In this document: positions 38,785 through 49,321 of the stretch, piece by piece | Position numbering within the stretch: the stretch's first letter is position 1 | Layout: each line of letters begins with the position of its first letter | Source: Streptomyces paradoxus | GTDB taxonomy: Bacteria > Actinomycetota > Actinomycetes > Streptomycetales > Streptomycetaceae | Direction: 5' to 3' | Assembly: GCF_014202475.1 (NCBI RefSeq) | Contig: NZ_JACHGV010000001.1 | Coordinates: forward strand, 186,001 to 250,000 | Length of the DNA stretch: 64,000 nt | Translations under genes and position numbers: made by a program | Notes under the pieces: model-generated | Databases searched by the model: none | What the model saw: only the letters and a program-made list of their open reading frames with translations | What the model was told of the DNA's origin: nothing

Positions 38785-38815
38785 ACCGTAGAACCTCAAG
38801 CAATCTTGAGGTCAA
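38785..38815 (-). promoter_or_regulatory. SoxR box and MerR-type promoter of the ABC exporter
   Basis: CCTCAAGCAATCTTGAGG at 38794-38811 is a 7+7 perfect inverted repeat with a 4-nt centre, identical in both arms to the E. coli soxS operator CCTCAAGTTAACTTGAGG. It lies between a -35 hexamer TTGACC (38815-38810) and a -10 TACGGT (38790-38785) spaced by 19 bp, the over-long spacing typical of MerR/SoxR-activated promoters. Confidence 0.88.
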
Positions 38816-38894
38816 GGAGCTCGCGCTCAAGCCCCGACATCCCGCACAATCAGCCCGATCCCCCTCTTCCCCGTCCCTCCGCGCAAAGGCCCCG

Positions 38895-39971
38895 ATGACG
38901 CTCCCCACGCAGCCGCTTCCCGCGCGCAATCCCCAGTCCCCGCTCCCGCAACCCGCAGTTGGCCCGTCCTGGACAGGCTCTTCGGATGTGACAGCGGTAC
39001 AACTCCCCGAACTCCGCCCGGGACGACTCCCCCGTCGCGTCCCGGTGCGCCGCCTGCGGCAGATCCTGTGTCTGCTCCCGCTCCTGCTCGTCACCGTGGT
39101 CGCCGTGCAGCACCGGTCGGTGCTGGCCGCGGGTCTCGCGCATCTGCGCACCGCCGAGTGGCCCTGGCTGCTGGCCGCGGCCGGTGCGACCTGCCTGACC
39201 TGGGTCGCCGCCTCCTGCACCCGGCAGGGCGCGGTGGTCGAGCGGCTGCCCAGACGGCGGCTGCTGGCCACGCAGTTCGCCGCCGGAGCGGCCAACCACC
39301 TGCTGCCGACCGGTCTTGGCGCGAGCGCGGTCAACCTGCGGTTCATGACGGTGTGCGGGCTGCCGCTCGCCCGTTCCTCGGCCGCTCTCGGCCTGTACCT
39401 GCTGGCCGAGAGCATCGGCCGGGTGGCGCTGCTGGGTGCCCTGCTCATCGCGTTCCCCGACGCGCTGCGGCTGGGCACGCTGGTGCCGGAGACGGCGTTC
39501 GGCCCGCTGCTGGCCGGCGCCCTGGTGGTGCTCGTGATCGCCGTGGCCGTACTGGCCCTCGTACGGCGGCTGCGCTCGGCCCTGGTGTCCTTCCTGCGGA
39601 CGGCTCTCGGCGAGGCGCGTTCGGTGCACACCCGCCCGGCGCGGGCCCTGGCGCTGTGGGGCGGCTCCTTCGCCTTCCCGGCGCTGCAGGCGTCCGTCCT
39701 GGTGCTGACGGGGCGGGCGCTGGGGCTGGACATCCCGCCCGCGCACATGGCGGTGGCCTATCTGGCGGCGACGGTCGCGGTCGCACTGGTGCCCACGCCG
39801 GGCGGGATCGGCTCGGTGGAGGCGGCCCTGGTCGTGGCGCTGGTGGCGGCGGGCGGCCCGGCCGCGGTCGCCACCGCCGTGGTCCTGGCCTTCCGGGTCA
39901 TCACCGTCTGGCTGCCGCTGGTGCCGGGCGCGCTGACGCTGGCGGCGCTGGTGCGGCTGAAGGTGATCTGA
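38895..39971 (+). CDS. Integral membrane protein of the LPG-synthase transmembrane (UPF0104) family
   Basis: A protein of 358 residues from ATG 38895, or 327 from GTG 38988. It has about eight hydrophobic segments, with the family signatures AAGAANHLLPTGLGASAVNLRFM in the first half and VPTPGGIGSVEAALVVAL near the C-terminus. It corresponds to the membrane domain of lysylphosphatidylglycerol synthase without the aminoacyltransferase part. Such proteins are thought to handle lipids or polyprenyl carriers; the exact role is unknown. The N-terminal 30 residues from the first ATG are low-complexity Pro/Gln-rich, which favours the GTG start. It diverges from the SoxR-controlled exporter. Confidence 0.82.
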   Translation: MTLPTQPLPARNPQSPLPQPAVGPSWTGSSDVTAVQLPELRPGRLPRRVPVRRLRQILCLLPLLLVTVVAVQHRSVLAAGLAHLRTAEWPWLLAAAGATCLTWVAASCTRQGAVVERLPRRRLLATQFAAGAANHLLPTGLGASAVNLRFMTVCGLPLARSSAALGLYLLAESIGRVALLGALLIAFPDALRLGTLVPETAFGPLLAGALVVLVIAVAVLALVRRLRSALVSFLRTALGEARSVHTRPARALALWGGSFAFPALQASVLVLTGRALGLDIPPAHMAVAYLAATVAVALVPTPGGIGSVEAALVVALVAAGGPAAVATAVVLAFRVITVWLPLVPGALTLAALVRLKVI

Positions 39972-40211
39972 CCAAGGCGGCCTCGGCCGTGACAGTGCGT
40001 CATGTGCAGTAACTCACCCTCCCCGCACTCCCGCCTCCGGTACGGAACGCCGTGCGGGATACGGCAGGATGAACGATCGTGCCGACCGCGGGTCAGGGCG
40101 GTCGGGCACCTTCGAGCATCCCGGAAAACGAGCAGGTGACGACGTGACGAGACTTCACATCCGGCCGTTGGCGACGGCGTTCGCCGTGGTTCCCCGCCCC
40201 GGAGGTGACCG

Positions 40212-41309
40212 GTGAACCGGGCCCTCACCGTGGACGACCTGCTGTTCGCCGGCATCGCCCTCGCCTCGGGCCTGCTGGCAGCGTTCGCGCTGCGCATCCT
40301 GCTGCGGTGGCTGGGCCGGCACGCCGACCGCACCCGCTGGACGGGCGACGACGTCATCGTGCACGCGCTGCGGGCCGTGGTGCCCTGGGTCGCGGTCGTG
40401 GGCGGCGCGGCGGGCGCGGCGGCCGTGCTCCCGCTGACCCGCACCGTGCAGCACACCACCAACCAGGTGCTCACCGTCCTGCTCATCTTCGTGGCGACGG
40501 TGTCGGCGGCCCGGGTCGTGACCGGGCTGGTGCGCACGGTCACGCAGTCCCGCTCCGGGGTCGCCGGATCGGCCACGATCTTCGTCAACATCACCCGGAT
40601 CCTGGTCCTGGCGATCGGTTTCCTGGTGGTGCTCCAGACGCTGGGCATCTCCATAGCCCCGCTGCTCACGGCCCTGGGCGTCGGCGGTCTGGCGGTCGCG
40701 CTGGCGCTTCAGGACACCCTCGCCAACCTCTTCGCGGGCATCCACATCCTCGCGTCCAAGACCGTTCAGCCCGGTGACTACATCAAGCTCAGCAGCGGCG
40801 AGGAAGGCTACGTCGAGGACATCAACTGGCGGCAGACGACGATCCGCAACCTGTCCAACAACCTCATCGTGCTGCCCAACGGCCAGCTCGCGCAGGCGAA
40901 CATGACCAACTTCATGCGCCCCGAGGAGCAGCTGACCATCCTGGTCCAGGTCGGGGTGGCCTACGACAGCGATCTGGAGCACGTGGAGCGGGTGACCAAC
41001 GAGGTCATCGCCGAGACGATGACCGAGGTCGAGGGCGCGGTGCCGGATCACGAGCCGATCATCCGGTTCCACACCTTCGGCGACTCCCGGATCGGCTTCA
41101 CCGTCATCCTGGGCGTCGGCGAGTTCAGCGACCAGTACCGCATCAAGCACGAGTTCATCAAGCGCCTGCACAAGCGCTACCGCGTGGAGGGCATCCGCAT
41201 TCCCGCCCCGGCCCGGACGGTGGCGCTGCAGCAGGGTTCGGTCGGCATCCCGCAGCAGCGCACCGGCGAGATCGAGCCGAGCGGGCTGAGCGCCGCCCGG
41301 CTCGACTAG
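40212..41309 (+). CDS. MscS-family small-conductance mechanosensitive channel
   Basis: A 365-residue protein with four hydrophobic helices. The pore-lining helix is GVGGLAVALALQDTLANLFAGI, followed by the beta-domain signature VQPGDYIKLSSGEEGYVEDINWRQTTIRNLSNNLIVLPNGQLAQANMTN, the MscS hallmark. It releases osmolytes on hypo-osmotic shock. The GTG start has GGAGGTGACC just upstream (40201-40210). The 240 nt between it and the preceding membrane gene hold no gene that I can support. Confidence 0.92.
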   Translation: MNRALTVDDLLFAGIALASGLLAAFALRILLRWLGRHADRTRWTGDDVIVHALRAVVPWVAVVGGAAGAAAVLPLTRTVQHTTNQVLTVLLIFVATVSAARVVTGLVRTVTQSRSGVAGSATIFVNITRILVLAIGFLVVLQTLGISIAPLLTALGVGGLAVALALQDTLANLFAGIHILASKTVQPGDYIKLSSGEEGYVEDINWRQTTIRNLSNNLIVLPNGQLAQANMTNFMRPEEQLTILVQVGVAYDSDLEHVERVTNEVIAETMTEVEGAVPDHEPIIRFHTFGDSRIGFTVILGVGEFSDQYRIKHEFIKRLHKRYRVEGIRIPAPARTVALQQGSVGIPQQRTGEIEPSGLSAARLD

Positions 41310-41313
41310 GTCG

Positions 41314-42858
41314 TCACAGCGTCGCGGAGTTCTCGTGGTGGTGGCTGTCCCTCCGGTCGCGCGGTGCCGAGAGGGACGCCTTCGCCGGCGTCACGGTCCA
41401 GTCCGGGTGGCCCGGCATCCGGGGCGTCTTCGTGCCGTACAGCCAGTCCCGCAGGAAGCCGGTCAGGTCCTGGCCCGAGACCTCCGAGGCGACGGCGATG
41501 TAGTCCTCCGTGGAGGCCGAGGAGTCACGGTAGCGCTCCAGGAAGGTGCGTTCCAGGGCCGTGAAGGCCGCCTCGCCGACCTGCTGGCGCAGCGCGTACA
41601 GCACGAGCACGCCGCCCAGGTAGCGCTGGCTGTCGAACAGGGTGGCCGCGGTGGGTGCGGCGACCGGCCCGGAGGTCTGGCGCCACTGGTCGCCGAGGGC
41701 GTAGGTGTCCTTCATCCGGGCTTCCATGGTGGTCATGCCCTTGGAGTCGGGCCAGCCGCGCTCGTAGCGGTACAGCAGGCCGTAGAAGTCGGCGTGGCCC
41801 TCGTTCAGCCACAGGTCGGCCCAGGTGGCGGGGCTGACGCTGTTGCCGAAGTAGGAGTGGACCAGCTCGTGCATCATGTGCGAGCCGATCTTGCTCTCCT
41901 CCTGGAGGAGGTAGTTCGGCTTGTAGATGGTGAGGGTCTGGGTCTCCAGGCCCGTGAAGTCGAAGGCGTCCGGGGCGTCGTTGTTGCAGGGCAGCAGGCC
42001 GTACGTCTCGAAGGGGTACGCGCCGAGCCGCTGCTCGACCCACGACACCAGCGCCGGGGTGAGCGCCAGGGCGGGCTCCAGGGCGGCGGCCCTGGCGACG
42101 GGGACGACGTCCCGCAGCGGCAGACCGTGCGGGCCCTGCCGGTCCTTGATCACATAGTCGCCGACGGTGATCTGCACCACCTCGGTGGCGATCGGCGAAC
42201 GGGAGCGGTACGTGTACGCGGTCCGGTCGCCTGCCAGTTGCTCGGTACGCACCAGGCTGCCGCTGGCGACGCCCCGCAGCCCGGCGGGCACGGTGAGGCG
42301 GAACGTGAAGTCGGCCTTGTCGGAGGGGTGGTCGTTGCAGGGGAAGACGGTGTGTGCCAGGTCCGGCTGGCAGCACACCGCGAATCCGTCCGGGGTGGCC
42401 ACCCAGCCGCCGGCGGGCGGCGGGGTCCGGCGCGGGTCGGCGCCGTAGGCCACGCACACGGTGACCCGGGCCTTCGCCGCGAGCTGACGGGCGGGGGTGA
42501 TCCGCAGCTTCTCGGCCACCTGCTCGAAGGCGGCCGTGCGGCCGCCGACCCGGACGGAGCGTATGTCCAGGCCGCGCGCGTCCAGGGAGAAGCGGCTCAG
42601 GGCCTGGGTGGTGCGGATGGTCAGGGTCGCGGTGGCCTCGACGAGCTTGGTCGTGGCGTCGTAGGCGAAGTCGAGGTGGTAGGCCGAGACGCGGTATCCG
42701 TCATTGCCGAGGGCGGGGTAGACGGGGTCACCCAGGGTCTCGGCGCCCGGGGTGGCGCCGGTGCCGGGGGCCGCCTGGGCCGGAATCCCCGTGGTGAGTG
42801 CCGCCGCCGTGCCGATCAGCGCGGCCGCGGGGGCCGTCACTCTGGTGCGATATCTCAT
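41314..42858 (-). CDS. Secreted M1-family zinc aminopeptidase
   Basis: A 514-residue protein with a Sec signal peptide (basic MRYRTRV, hydrophobic core, AQA-A cleavage near residue 30) and the M1 zinc site HELVH with the third ligand in LWLNEGHADF 18 residues on (HExxHx18E). The exopeptidase motif GxMEN is not obvious; the equivalent region reads FDFTGLETQT. It is much shorter than cytosolic PepN, as in other secreted Streptomyces M1 enzymes, lacking the large C-terminal helical domain. ATG 42858 is chosen for the signal peptide; longer in-frame readings run back into the icd promoter. It faces mscS tail to tail with a 4-nt gap. Confidence 0.9.
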   Translation of the reverse strand: MRYRTRVTAPAAALIGTAAALTTGIPAQAAPGTGATPGAETLGDPVYPALGNDGYRVSAYHLDFAYDATTKLVEATATLTIRTTQALSRFSLDARGLDIRSVRVGGRTAAFEQVAEKLRITPARQLAAKARVTVCVAYGADPRRTPPPAGGWVATPDGFAVCCQPDLAHTVFPCNDHPSDKADFTFRLTVPAGLRGVASGSLVRTEQLAGDRTAYTYRSRSPIATEVVQITVGDYVIKDRQGPHGLPLRDVVPVARAAALEPALALTPALVSWVEQRLGAYPFETYGLLPCNNDAPDAFDFTGLETQTLTIYKPNYLLQEESKIGSHMMHELVHSYFGNSVSPATWADLWLNEGHADFYGLLYRYERGWPDSKGMTTMEARMKDTYALGDQWRQTSGPVAAPTAATLFDSQRYLGGVLVLYALRQQVGEAAFTALERTFLERYRDSSASTEDYIAVASEVSGQDLTGFLRDWLYGTKTPRMPGHPDWTVTPAKASLSAPRDRRDSHHHENSATL

Positions 42859-42913
42859 GGTCAGCTTCCGCTCGGACGGCCGGGTGGTCAGGTCCGGCCG
42901 TGGCTTGGAGTGA

Positions 42914-45265
<2,352 letters not shown>

Positions 45266-45291
45266 CGCTCCGGGCCCCTTCGGCCCGCTGA

Positions 45292-45329
45292 CTCCGCCCC
45301 GGCCGGCACAGCGCCCGGCCGGGGCGGAG
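45292..45329. terminator. Bidirectional terminator between icd and the DUF5713 gene
   Basis: Perfect 15-bp stem (CTCCGCCCCGGCCGG with CCGGCCGGGGCGGAG), 8-nt loop, between two convergent genes. Confidence 0.9.
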
Positions 45330-45353
45330 CCGTGTGCGCCCCTCCCCCGGCCC

Positions 45354-45695
45354 TCACCACTCCCGCGTGGCGATCAGCTCCTCCACGTCCGCGTCCGGGA
45401 AGCCGTACGCCCGCGCGACGAAGTCGAAGTCCCCGGCTATCTCCTCCCGGGCCACGGTCTCGATCTCACTGCCCGCCGCCTCGAACGCGGCCTCCAGATC
45501 GTTGAAGTCCTCCGTGGCCGCCCGGGTCAGCGCGTACAACGCGGCGAGGCCGGCGGGGCGCTCCCGCTCGATGCGCTCGCACAGGGCGAGCAGGATCGCG
45601 CGGCCGCGGTCCACGACGTGGTCCGGGTAGTAGGCGTCCTCGTACAGCCCCCGGAGGAACGGATGGGTGCTCACCCGCTCGTTGCTGATCGGCAT
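45354..45695 (-). CDS. DUF5713-like conserved hypothetical protein
   Basis: A 113-residue soluble, acidic and probably all-helical protein. It opens PISNERVSTHPFLRGLYEDAYYPDHVVDRGRAILL and contains ALYALTRAATEDFNDLEAAFE, matching what I recall of the DUF5713 family. Function unknown. It stands alone between icd and the N-formylglutamate amidohydrolase-like gene and shares no operon with either. Confidence 0.8.
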   Translation of the reverse strand: MPISNERVSTHPFLRGLYEDAYYPDHVVDRGRAILLALCERIERERPAGLAALYALTRAATEDFNDLEAAFEAAGSEIETVAREEIAGDFDFVARAYGFPDADVEELIATREW

Positions 45696-45775
45696 GCGTC
45701 CTCAGCCTCGTGGTCTCGGCGATGTGGCACCTTGATCCTGCCGGACACCACTGACAACGCCCTGGGAGCCGCCCC

Positions 45776-46561
45776 GTGAGCGAACCGCCGTCCTTCGAGC
45801 TGCTGCCCGGAGCCGCCGGCTCCCCGGTGATCCTCCATGTGCCGCACTCCGCACGCGAGATACCGGCCGCCGTGCGGGCGGGGATCGTGCTCGGCGACGA
45901 GGAGCTGGCGCGGGAGCTGGACCACATCACGGACGCGCACACGGCGCAGATCGCCGAGGTGGCGGCCGGGCCGGCCGGCAGCACACCGTGGCGGTTCGTC
46001 AATCGGCTGTCGCGGCTGGTGGTCGATCCGGAGCGGTTTCCGGACGAGCGGGAGAAGATGCTGGCCGTCGGCATGGGGGCGGTCTACACGCGGACCACGC
46101 ACGGCGGGGTGCTGCGGCCGGACGGCGTCGATGTCACGCCCCTCGTCGAGCGGTACTTCGAGCCGTACGCGCGGGCGATGACGCGGGCCGTGGCGGACCG
46201 GCTGGACGTCACCGGGCGGGCCGTGATCATCGACGTGCACTCCTACCCGAGCCGGAGGCTGCCGTACGAACTGCACGGGGAGGGGCCGCGCCCGCCGGTC
46301 TGCCTCGGTACCGACTCCTTCCACACGCCTCCCGCGCTGCTCGAAGCGGCCCGGGAGGCGTTCGGGGAGACGGAGCTCGACACCCCGTTCGGCGGGACCT
46401 ACGTCCCGTTGGAGTTCTACGGCAAGCGGCCCGAGGTGAGCGCGCTCATGGTGGAGATCCGCCGGGACACCTATATGACCGAGCCGGGCGGTCCCGCCGG
46501 GCCCGGCCTGGAGCGACTGGCCGCCGCACTGGCCGGGCTGGTCGACGCCGTGTCCGGCTGA
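45776..46561 (+). CDS. N-formylglutamate amidohydrolase family protein
   Basis: A 261-residue protein of the FGase/HutG fold: VILHVPHSAREIP near the N-terminus (metal-binding His), AVIIDVHSYPSRRLPYE and VSALMVEIRRDTYM. The founding members hydrolyse N-formylglutamate in histidine breakdown, but no other hut gene is nearby and many relatives act on unknown amides. The start is GTG. It converges on the small acidic-protein gene at 46581. Confidence 0.85.
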   Translation: MSEPPSFELLPGAAGSPVILHVPHSAREIPAAVRAGIVLGDEELARELDHITDAHTAQIAEVAAGPAGSTPWRFVNRLSRLVVDPERFPDEREKMLAVGMGAVYTRTTHGGVLRPDGVDVTPLVERYFEPYARAMTRAVADRLDVTGRAVIIDVHSYPSRRLPYELHGEGPRPPVCLGTDSFHTPPALLEAAREAFGETELDTPFGGTYVPLEFYGKRPEVSALMVEIRRDTYMTEPGGPAGPGLERLAAALAGLVDAVSG

Positions 46562-46580
46562 ACGGGCTCGAAGCGGGTGT

Positions 46581-47111
46581 CTAGGCCCGCAGCCACTCCG
46601 TCACCACCACGTCCCCGCCGGTGTTCAGCCGCAGGGCGAACGGCCCGGCCGGCGGCACGTCGCCGGTGAAGCGGCCCAGGTCGTCGGCCGTGAGCGGGGA
46701 GCCGGGCCGCGGCCCGCCGAGGATCTCGATGCGGGCGGGCTGCGGCGGCAGCACCTGTCCCATCAGCCCCTGCGCGGTCACCTCGATGTCGACGGTCACC
46801 TCCCCCGCCCGGAAGGTCAGCATCCGGGGCACATCGGTGGCGCCCCGGACCGGCAGGGCGTCGACCAGCGAGTCGAAGGTCAGCTCGGCCACGCGCGCGT
46901 CGAGGTCGTGCAGCGCGAAGGCGTCGACCGCGATCTGCTGGAGCTCCGCCGGCACCGGGTCGAGGACGGCGGCGGCCTGCCGCAGCTCCTCCTCCAGCAT
47001 CCCCGCGTCGAACTCCTCGTCGCCGAAGTCCCCTTCGCCGGACAGATCGTCCTCGTACAGGTCGTGGTCGTACAGTCCGTCGTCGTACCTGTCGCCGTTC
47101 ATGTCGCTCAC
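46581..47111 (-). CDS. Small protein with an acidic N-terminus, partner of the adjacent sigma factor
   Basis: A 176-residue protein. Residues 1-40 are extremely acidic (runs of Asp, Glu, Tyr and Gly), then a helical segment DPVPAELQQIAVDAFALHDLDARVAELTFDSLVD, then a beta-rich C-terminal half with VPPAGPFALRL. No membrane segment or zinc motif is seen. Proteins with this helical-plus-beta layout are, to my recollection, encoded beside ECF-type sigma factors in actinomycetes, so an anti-sigma or cofactor role is plausible but unproven. GTG 47111 overlaps the sigma-factor stop (GTGA), so the two are translationally coupled. Confidence 0.75.
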   Translation of the reverse strand: MSDMNGDRYDDGLYDHDLYEDDLSGEGDFGDEEFDAGMLEEELRQAAAVLDPVPAELQQIAVDAFALHDLDARVAELTFDSLVDALPVRGATDVPRMLTFRAGEVTVDIEVTAQGLMGQVLPPQPARIEILGGPRPGSPLTADDLGRFTGDVPPAGPFALRLNTGGDVVVTEWLRA

Positions 47112-47683
47112 ATCGCCCCCCGTGCCTCTAGCCGGGCCCGCAGACGCCGCAGACAGCGCTGGCGCAGCGGCCCGATGCTGCCCACCGCGATCCCGAGCGC
47201 GGCGGACACGTCCTGGTAGCTGGGCGGCGGCGTGGCCATCAGCACGCGCAGCAACTGCCTGCACCGCTCGCCGAGTTCCTCGAACTCCTGCCACAGCCGC
47301 CGGACGCGTTCGCTCTGCGCGGCGGCCTCCTCCGAGTCGAGCAGCGACTGTTCGGGCGTGCCGTCCTCGCTGACCCGGTCCAGCAGCCGCGGATCGTCCG
47401 TCAGGGTCAGCCGCTGCGCACTGCGGATGACCTTCAGGCACTCGTGGCGCGCGGTGCTGGCCAGCCACGCGCCCGCCTTGCCGGGCTCGCGGATCCGCCC
47501 GAGGTGCTGGGCGAAGCGGAACCAGGCCGTCTGGTAGACCTCGTGGGCGTCGGCGTCGGAGAGCCGGTGGGCCCGGACGACGGACCAGACCAGCGGGCTC
47601 AGCCCTTCCACGAGCGCCTTCCAGGCCGCCGCGTCACCATCGGCGGCTGCCTGGACGAGCGCGCCGGCATCAGTACGGTCCAC
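47108..47683 (-). CDS. ECF-type RNA polymerase sigma factor
   Basis: A 191-residue sigma-70-family protein: sigma region 2 in DGDAAAWKALVEGLSPLVWSVVRAHRLSDADAHEVYQTAWFRFAQHL, region 4 in CRQLLRVLMATPPPSYQDVSAALGIAVGSIGPLRQRCLRRLRARL with the GSIGP helix-turn-helix. No extra C-terminal extension. The GTG start at 47683 has GGGGTGGGG just upstream. It is the middle gene of the operon S8 peptidase - sigma factor - acidic protein, 62 nt after the peptidase. The promoters it serves are unknown; the exactly repeated 13-mer in this island is one candidate. Confidence 0.9.
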   Translation of the reverse strand: MDRTDAGALVQAAADGDAAAWKALVEGLSPLVWSVVRAHRLSDADAHEVYQTAWFRFAQHLGRIREPGKAGAWLASTARHECLKVIRSAQRLTLTDDPRLLDRVSEDGTPEQSLLDSEEAAAQSERVRRLWQEFEELGERCRQLLRVLMATPPPSYQDVSAALGIAVGSIGPLRQRCLRRLRARLEARGAM

Positions 47684-47745
47684 GGCAGCCCCACCCCTCG
47701 AATACGGCACGTCATCGTACGCCGCGGAGGGGGCGGCTCCGGTCC

Positions 47746-49176
47746 TCACAGCCCGGGGCCGAGGCGCACGACCGGCACCGGGCGCCAGGTGGGCGGACGC
47801 AGCGCCGGGACCTGCGCGCCGCGTACCTCCGCGACCTCCGCGTCGGCGGCGAGGAGTTGCCGCCGGGCCGCGCGCGGGTCGGTCTCCTTGTGCGCCGTCA
47901 TGTGGGCGGCGACCAGGCCGGCGGTCACGGGGGTGGCGAAGGAGGTTCCGCTCCACTGCGCGTACCCCTCGAACATCACCTGGTCCGGCTTGGCGGCGTT
48001 GCCCTCGTCGCTCAGCACGCCGCTGTGGCGGGGGTGCTGGCAGGTGCAGCCGTAGGAGAAGCCGTAGCGGCAGGCGTCGTACGTGGAGTGCTGGTACACG
48101 TACGGGACGGGCGAGTCGAAGCCGGTGAGGGCGCTGATGAGGCGCTCTCCGGGGGCGTAGACCTTCACCCAGGGGCCGTGGTTGGTGAAGCAGGCGCCGT
48201 ACTCGCCGTCGCTGCGCAGGGCACCGACCGACAGCACGGAGTCCTCCCAGCCGGGCAGATCGGCGTAGGCGGCGGGCCAGAAGGGCGCGGCGCTGCCGTT
48301 GTTGCCGGCGGCGGCGACCAGCAGGGTGTGCTGTTCGCGCAGTTCCCGCATGAAGGTCTCGACGCCGAGCAGGCCGTCGGCGCGGCCGTTGGAGGTCCCG
48401 GCGGAGAGGCTGAGCACGTCGGGCCAGCCGCCGGCGTCGACGGCCTCGAAGAGCTTCTCGCCGAACTCGGACTCCAGGATGGCGCCCGCGTCGTTGAGGC
48501 TGCCGCGCACGGTGATGTCGGTGTTGGGCGCCACGGCGGCGACGAGTCCGGCGATGAACGTGCCGTGTCCGACGTACTGCTGGAGGATGCCCTGGTCGTC
48601 GCACTCCTGAAGCTGGGCGTCGCCGCCGGTGTGGGCGAGCAGGCCACAGGAGCGGTAGTCGTGCATGAGGCCGGTGTCGATGACGAGGACGCCGACGGCG
48701 GTGTCCGGGTCGTGGGGCGTGCCGGCGGCGGCCGGGTTGGGCGGCTCGCTGAGCGGGGCGGGGACGGGTTCGTCGCCGGGGCAGGCGTTGACCGCGATGT
48801 GCACGACGTGGTTGCGGGCGACCATCCGGTGCCCGGCCCGGGACTCCCGCTCCCGGACGGAGCGCAGGGCGTGCGCGACGGCGCGGTCGGCGTCCCGGCC
48901 GCCCTCCCCGGGGTCGCCGACGCGGATGCGGGTGATGCCGCTGCGGTTGGTCTGCGGGCCCGCGCGGCGGATCTGCTCCTGGTCGAGGTCGGGTGCCGCC
49001 GTGAAGTGCGCCCGTACCGTGTCCTCGACGATCCGGGCCTCCTCACCGTCGCGGACGAGGACCACGCCCTTCTCGTACATGAACTCCGCCGAGTCGTCGG
49101 GGCCCATCGCCAGCGGGACGTCCGGCATCGAGCGCTGGATCTGGTCGAACTGCTCGTGGAATCGCTGAGGTGCCAT
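47746..49176 (-). CDS. S8 (subtilisin) family serine peptidase without a signal peptide
   Basis: A 476-residue protein. The first ~150 residues are an unrecognised N-terminal domain (MAPQRFHEQFDQIQRSMPDVPL...). The peptidase domain follows with Asp in VLVIDTGL (near residue 167), His in VGHGTFIAG (near 203) and Ser in SGTSFATPVTAG (near 408), so the triad is complete. No Sec or Tat signal or membrane helix is visible, so it is expected to be cytosolic, unusual for a subtilase. It heads the operon with the sigma factor and diverges from the TPR-CHAT gene, suggesting a shared regulatory or proteolytic pathway. Confidence 0.92.
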   Translation of the reverse strand: MAPQRFHEQFDQIQRSMPDVPLAMGPDDSAEFMYEKGVVLVRDGEEARIVEDTVRAHFTAAPDLDQEQIRRAGPQTNRSGITRIRVGDPGEGGRDADRAVAHALRSVRERESRAGHRMVARNHVVHIAVNACPGDEPVPAPLSEPPNPAAAGTPHDPDTAVGVLVIDTGLMHDYRSCGLLAHTGGDAQLQECDDQGILQQYVGHGTFIAGLVAAVAPNTDITVRGSLNDAGAILESEFGEKLFEAVDAGGWPDVLSLSAGTSNGRADGLLGVETFMRELREQHTLLVAAAGNNGSAAPFWPAAYADLPGWEDSVLSVGALRSDGEYGACFTNHGPWVKVYAPGERLISALTGFDSPVPYVYQHSTYDACRYGFSYGCTCQHPRHSGVLSDEGNAAKPDQVMFEGYAQWSGTSFATPVTAGLVAAHMTAHKETDPRAARRQLLAADAEVAEVRGAQVPALRPPTWRPVPVVRLGPGL

Positions 49177-49267
49177 GGCGGGTCCTCCCGTTGGTGCGAC
49201 GGCGTGGTGCGACGGGCGTCGGTCGGTGCCGCTGAGCGGTCGTCATCCAGAGCCGCCGGGCCGTCCC

Positions 49268-49280
49268 TTGATACAGGGCG
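49268..49280 (+). repeat. 13-bp element TTGATACAGGGCG, copy 1 (S8 peptidase / CHAT divergent region)
   Basis: Identical to 53721-53733 in the LuxR / metalloprotease-like divergent region, in the same orientation. This copy is 41 nt before the CHAT start and 91 nt before the peptidase start. It sits inside an imperfect palindrome (GCCGtCCCT-TGATAC-AGGGCGGC). Confidence 0.8.
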
Positions 49281-49321
49281 GCACCTGTGGGCTGCGCTCC
49301 GGGGCCACTACCATCCGAGGC

